A stretch of 64,000 nucleotides of DNA, from positions 9,926,501-9,990,500 of the forward strand of contig JAZHRO010000024.1 in assembly GCA_037157565.1 (NCBI GenBank). The letters are read 5' to 3'. The translations under genes were made by a program, and so were the position numbers. The DNA comes from Thalassia testudinum. Taxonomy: Eukaryota > Streptophyta > Magnoliopsida > Alismatales > Hydrocharitaceae. This document shows, piece after piece, positions 58,949 to 64,000 of this stretch. Under the pieces are notes generated by a model, which ran no database searches, had not been told where the DNA came from, and saw only the letters and a program-made list of their open reading frames with translations. The number at the start of each line of letters is the position of its first letter. The first letter of the stretch is position 1.

Positions 58949-60169
58949 ACCGCCACCGTCTGCCGCATTCAGCAGCTCGGATCTGACGGAGAAACACCCC
59001 CCTCCTTCCTCTCTTCCCACTCCGGCAGAAGCTCTCCAGCTCTGGCGGTTCTTCCTCCTCCTCGTTGCTCTGCCGCAATACGAGCAGCAGAGCCACCTTC
59101 TCCCGCTCTTCCCGCGTCGCGCCGTACCCAACGCGTGCTCTTCCGCTCTCTCCTCGCCGCCGCTCCCTCTCTCTAGGCACCTTCTTCTCCGGCGACGATC
59201 GATACGACTGTCGCCCCACTCCGGCCTCCTTCGCCCCTATAAGTAGGTAACAGTTACTTCTATTTCTCCCCTCTTTCTTTTCCCTATTTTAATTTGTTCA
59301 ATTAGACCCTTGATCGACCCGACCACCATCACCTTCCACGTCTCTGACCCACCTCCGGCGAGTCGCTCCCATTATTCCGCCACTCCACACGACTCGTCGA
59401 CCGACCCAAAACCTCCGCCTCATCCCACTGAACCGTTTCCGCCCCTTCACTGCCACTCCTCACCTCCACATCACTCCCCCGAACATACCCACTCCCCCGG
59501 CCACAGTCCGACCTAGGGCAGCCCCTACACGTCGCCCCACGCCTCGCCACCACCCGCACGAGCTTCGCCGCACTCCGGCGAAGCTCCCTGCACCTTCTGA
59601 CTAGGCCGAGAAGTCGTATCTCTGTGATCAGGTTACCCATCCTTCGTCGCCATTGCCGAACAGGTGAAGCTCCTTCGTTCTGCAGCTGGAGCTTCACTTC
59701 CGCCTAGGCCTGCGCTCCAGGACGCGCGGATTGCAACCACACAGCTGCCCAAGCCTTCAGCTGAAGAGAAGACCTCGCAACAGCCGCGATTGCCTACAAC
59801 TTTCTCAGTTGCAGGCGCCAAATTGGGGTGGGACATTTAGTCCCACCTCGTAAGATCCTGAAGCCGCACACCGATTTAAATTGTAAAAGTGAAATAGCCT
59901 TATTGCCTCCGAACGCACCGGTGTGAGGTCCCGCGCCCACTCACCCGCCCGGTCCGCGAGCTCACCACGCGGATCCGGCGGACCCGACCCAACACCCCAC
60001 CTGCGCACTCCTCGCGTACCATTCACGCCGGTATGCCTGGTCACGGGTACGAAGCCCCACCCGATTACCCGGCAACTCTGGGAGAGCTATCCTAAGAGCG
60101 AAGTCTGAGAAAGAGAGAGACACTTGGGTAGAGGGAAAGGGATAGGTTTTGCGTTGGCTGTGGTGTGTG

Positions 60170-60640
60170 CAGGAACAAGCGAGGCAGAGAAGAAGAAGGC
60201 CGACGAAGAAAACTGAAGGAAGAAGAAGGAGGAGCACCAAGCAGCACTGTAGCAGCGGCGACTTAAGTCATCTGATTGGAAAATCAGACGACGCTCTGCA
60301 GCTGAGGCAGAAAGAAGAAGGAAGAAAAGACAGAGAGAAGAAGAAGACGAGCGACAAAGCTGAAAGAAGAGAAGAAACAGAAAAAAAAGCTCTGAAGAAC
60401 AAAAGAAATAGAAAAAAAAAAAGCTCTGAAGAACAAAAGAAATAGAAGAAGCAGAAGAAGAGGAACTAAAGAACAGAAGAAAAACAAGAAGAAGAAAGAA
60501 GAAGCCGTGCAGCTGAGCAAGGCAAAGGATCGCAAGAAGAAAAGTTCTGCAGTTGAGGCAGAAAGAAGAGAAGGCTGAGAAGAAGAAGAAGATAAGCTAA
60601 GAAAGAGAAGAGAAGCCACAAGACTCAGATTTATTTCTCC
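60170..60640 (+). repeat. purine (AAG)n-rich tract of the Athila 5' LTR
   Basis: Long GAA/AAG-rich tract ending before CTCTCTCTCTTATTTTTG, equivalent to the tract in N1. Confidence 0.8.
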
Positions 60641-60827
60641 CCCTCTCTCTCTTATTTTTGTAATAAAAACATCGTACTTCTAGAATACAACTTGCTCCCT
60701 GAGTTTGACCTCGGGAACTTTTTTTTTTTCTGAGTAATAAATCGTATTAAACTGGTAACCACTTCTCTATACTATACTACGACGAAATAATAAAAAAACT
60801 GTAGGGGATTCGTGTGTAGCCAGTTTT

Positions 60828-60845
60828 TGGCGCCGTTGCCGGGGA
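60828..60845 (+). other. primer-binding site, tRNA-Asp type
   Basis: TGGCGCCGTTGCCGGGGA lies just inside the 5' LTR. It is the usual Athila/Tat primer site and, as I recall, complementary to the 3' end of plant tRNA-Asp. Confidence 0.85.
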
Positions 60846-61920
60846 GCAATGGCGATTCTAGAAGATTTGAAATTCTTTTAAGAGATTGCTAATCTTTTTC
60901 TCTCTCTTATGTGCAGGTAAAAATGAGAAGAGCAGCCGCACAACAAACACTCCAACAAATAGGTAATCTTCATTAGCCCTCTCTTAAACTCCCTTAAAAT
61001 CTAAAAAGGAACGAAAAGAAAAATCAACTTAGGGCTACCTGTATCATACATAGTAATTCCTCAAAGTTGCCTAAATTTTTCATTTCCACACATTTTAACT
61101 GTCCATCCAACTAAGGTAACTAGGGCTAAAACCTTCTTGATTGAGCCCTAGATACTACATTTTTGAGGCAACTGAAATGGACCAACTAGAGCCAACTCAG
61201 GAATTGAAAAGCTAGGATTTTTAGAGACACACCTTCTATTAACAAAGAAAAGATCTTCCCAAAAAGAGGTGTACCTAAACCTTATTTGAAAAGATCTATA
61301 TAAGAGGAACCCTAAGCAAATCAGGCTCTTAAATCCATTTGAACCTTAAAAGAAAGGACCCAAAAGCTCTCAAAGGAACAAGAGGTGAAGTTGACCCCTT
61401 GGGTCAACCAACCTTAAAATTAGGTCACTTCTTCACTCAAAATACTTAAAAGTTCAAGTGGAACCTTAAGCACCTTGATCTTAAACCAAAATTGGTAGAC
61501 TTAAGAGGTCAAGATCCCCATTCTGGTCTACCTGGAACCGCAGTGACAAGAGAGGTCGGGTGGGGGAAACCCTGTAACCCGTGGGGACGCTCTACCATGT
61601 AGGGGTCTTCGCGGGACTCACCCTCTCTGGCTGCCCAGGTAATTCTCAGGTGGACGATCTTTTTGATCAAGGGGTCCATCTGCCCCGCACCTCTATAGTC
61701 ACCTAACACATTTTTGGGTGTCTTGATTGGGTCTATAACCTTCTAAACTCTTCTCCTCCAACGGTGCATGAACGGTAGGAGATCCTTAAGACCACCCTTA
61801 AGATCTCCTTTAGGACTTCACTCTCGTCAAGGCCCAGCCTCGACGCCCGTGTTTGAACAGCAACCCCACCACATTATTCTCTCATCCGATTCAGAACCAA
61901 GCTCTTCTTCTTCCCCTATC
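60846..61920 (+). other. Athila 5' untranslated leader
   Basis: About 1.1 kb between primer-binding site and gag. No open frame of note, no tRNA-like structure recognised. Confidence 0.6.
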
Positions 61921-64000
61921 ATGGCTTAGCCAGTTGAGGAAGAAAACAATCTGGAGCATCAGCTCCAGCGACTCAATGATCTCTTCCAAAACTTTGTGCA
62001 CCCACCGCAGCGTCCTATGATGCGGGACCATTACAATCCTGCTGCGGTGGCCATTGAGCCTCGAGTCAAAATCCCGGCTGGAGGACCTGATTCCGAATTG
62101 AAGCCCAACATGATTCATGCTATACCTAAATTCCATGGGCTTAATTCCGAAGATCCCTTCCAGCACATCAAACAGCTAAAGCATCTGGCCCAAACTTTTG
62201 GGTCAGACGCTCAAAATCGGGATATTCTTCTCATGAAGATGTTCTCCTTTTCTCTTATGGACAAGGCCGCTCATTGGTATCAAACTCAGACCCGGCCGAT
62301 CAACACTTGGGAAGAACTTCAGTCTGAGTTTTTGAAAAAGTTCTTCCCCGTTGGTCGGACCAACGCCTTGCGCCATCAGATTACGCACTTCACTCAACAA
62401 ACAGGGGAACCTCTCCATGAGGCATGGGATCGCTTTCAGGATCTCATGAGAAAGTGCCCCCATCACGGAGTTCCTAAATGGGAACAGGTCCAATCTTTTT
62501 ACCAGGGACTCCGTGAGGACATCCGTCTTTTCGTCAATGCAACTTGCGGAGGAAATATCATGGGTCAACATGAAGACACCGTGTGGGAGATTCTCAAAAA
62601 CATGTGCGAGAACTCCATCAACAATGACTCCATGGGGTTATTCGACAGGACGAATACCCGCACATCAACGAATCTTAGGGGAGCACATGAGACGTAGGGC
62701 ATGTCCGCATCAGTGGACCTGGAGTTAATGGCCAGTCGATTGGACAATATCTCAATCATTGAGAAGAAGGTGGATGAGCTGACTCAGCACTTGCAACGAG
62801 CCACCTTTGTGCGTAACTCCTTTGCACAACCTCCTTCCACACAGGAGACTATGCAAAGCATTCTCCACCGATCTTCCCCTGGGATGGATCCATATCCATC
62901 CCCATCTGATTCTCGGATCGGAGGATCATCCGATCCTTTCTACACTAGCCCGGGGAATTCCATTCCCCCTTTCTCTGATTCTCTAGAGGTTCCTCAGACC
63001 TGCGAGGACCTCAACGCCATCCAGAACGACATATTCTCCAACACCTATAACCTTGGATGGCGAAACCATCCCAACTTTCAGTGGGCGGGAAATTCCCAAA
63101 CCCAAAGACCACCCTTTCAGCCCCGCCCACAATCCTCTCGTCCTTACCAGCCGCCTCAGCCTCGGCCCAACCCTACTTATCCATCAGGGCCAACTCAGGA
63201 TCAAATGTCCCTTATCCTTCAAACTCTAGCTGACATTCAAAGAACGAATGCGGCTATTCAAAAGCAACACAAGGACGAAATTACAGAGGTCCGAAACCAA
63301 CTGGCCCAGTTGGCAAATTCTCGCCAGCCAGGCACACTTCCTTCCCAACCTCTTCTTAACCCGAATAATGTGCCAACCTAGCGGCGCGTTATGAACCCAA
63401 ACCCGGGCCATGCCCATATTATTTATCAGGCCCCCTCTGTTCCTTCACCAAACGGGATAGAGGCCTCCACTTCTTTTGCGGGTTACCAGCAGCAACCTAT
63501 CTTACCCAATCCCAACCAAAACCAAGCAGGACTAAATTCCGTAACAACCCGTAGTGGTAAGGAAACCCAAGACCCACCTCATCCAAACCACTCCAGGCCT
63601 GATAGTGATCCCAAGCCTAGGGCAGTAATCCAGGACATTCCCACCCCTATCCCAGATCCAAAACCTGAACCTATCCTAGAAGAACCAACCAAGATCCCGT
63701 TTCCCGAGGCCTTGACCAAGGGAAAGAAGACCACCAAGCCCGTGGCACCTGAGGAGGAGCTGGTCAAGCTCTTTGAGCAGGTCCACATAAACATCCCTTT
63801 GATGGATGCAATCCGCCACGTACCGGCTTACGCACGATTCTTAAAGAATGTGTGTACACCCCAGCGTAAGCCGCGAACCAAGAGTGGGAGTCCAATTGTT
63901 CTGTCAGAGCAAGCCAGCTCTGTAATCCTAAGCAGACTCCCACCCAAGGCTAAAGACCCTAGTACTCCCCTGATTTCCTGCAAGATAGGTGATACCCAAT
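61921..64000 (+). pseudogene. Athila gag-protease polyprotein with three in-frame amber stops, runs off the window
   Basis: One reading frame can be followed from ATG 61921 to the window end. Gag core features are clear: PKFHGLNSEDPFQHIKQ, DKAAHWYQTQ, FLKKFFPVGRTNALRHQI, EAWDRFQDLMRKCPHHG. A proline/glutamine-rich linker follows, then VTTRSGKE (63541-63564) and HVPAYARFLKNVCTPQRK, leading to LSRLPPKAKDPSTPLISC, where the aspartic protease should begin just past the window. The frame is interrupted only by TAG at 61927-61929, 62695-62697 and 63379-63381, with no frameshift. Gag binds and packages the element RNA. No CCHC zinc knuckle was seen. The element cannot make full-length Gag-Pol by ordinary decoding. 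Confidence 0.88.

Larger units (their letters stand above)
58029..60822 (+). mobile_element. 5' LTR of an Athila-type Ty3/gypsy element
   Basis: It starts TGAGAACCTCATCAT immediately after the interrupted integrase fragment and ends near GTAGCCA, six bases before the primer-binding site. At about 2.8 kb it aligns along its length with solo LTR N1, including the TATA region, the two GC-rich leader blocks and the purine tract. The presumed target duplication is CAATT (58024-58028), but the far end is outside the window. An element-wide Athila assignment comes from the gag. Confidence 0.8.

Overview
The window looks like nuclear DNA of a flowering plant with a repeat-rich genome, most likely a monocot. 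The protein-coding genes are plant families, the PPR, methyltransferase and light-harvesting genes have very GC-rich coding DNA (with a GC-rich 5' end in the PPR gene), and the intergenic DNA is AT-rich and packed with LTR retrotransposon sequence. I cannot name the species.

Layout: 1-3205 holds an intron and the last coding exon of an RDR6-type RNA-dependent RNA polymerase (+). 6752-8977 is an intronless PPR gene (-), next to a LINE RNase H scrap. 12355-13245 is an Lhcb1-type light-harvesting gene (+) with a four-residue deletion and a rearranged 5' end. About 14.3-29.6 kb is a nest of solo LTRs. 36460-37594 is a putative membrane-anchored methyltransferase gene (-) with a frameshift. 40721-43330, plus a candidate first exon at 51365-51433, is a pterin-4a-carbinolamine dehydratase gene (-). 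51.5-57.9 kb is tandem and dispersed repeats and old transposon debris. 57.9-64.0 kb is the 5' half of an Athila-type Ty3/gypsy element inserted into an older, oppositely oriented relative.

The most striking region is 14.3-29.6 kb. Five solo LTRs can be bounded to the base by 5-bp target-site duplications (CCCCT, CTAAG, GAAGG, CTCTA, TCTGT). A sixth is bounded by GTACC but ends in TA rather than CA. They are nested up to four deep in an older LTR, and none retains internal coding DNA. Two LTR families in this nest that look unrelated both carry irregular arrays of the perfect palindrome CAGACGTCTG (at least 17 exact copies, confined to 14.8-28.0 kb, plus many one-mismatch variants). In one family, pairs of the decamer form larger dyads placed about 810-865 bp apart in every copy. 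This shared motif system is my main candidate for something undescribed.

The ordinary genes do not form a pathway. From memory, the Arabidopsis relatives of three of them (Lhcb1, methyltransferase, pterin dehydratase) lie close together on chromosome 1, so part of the window may be an old syntenic block later swollen by LTR insertions.
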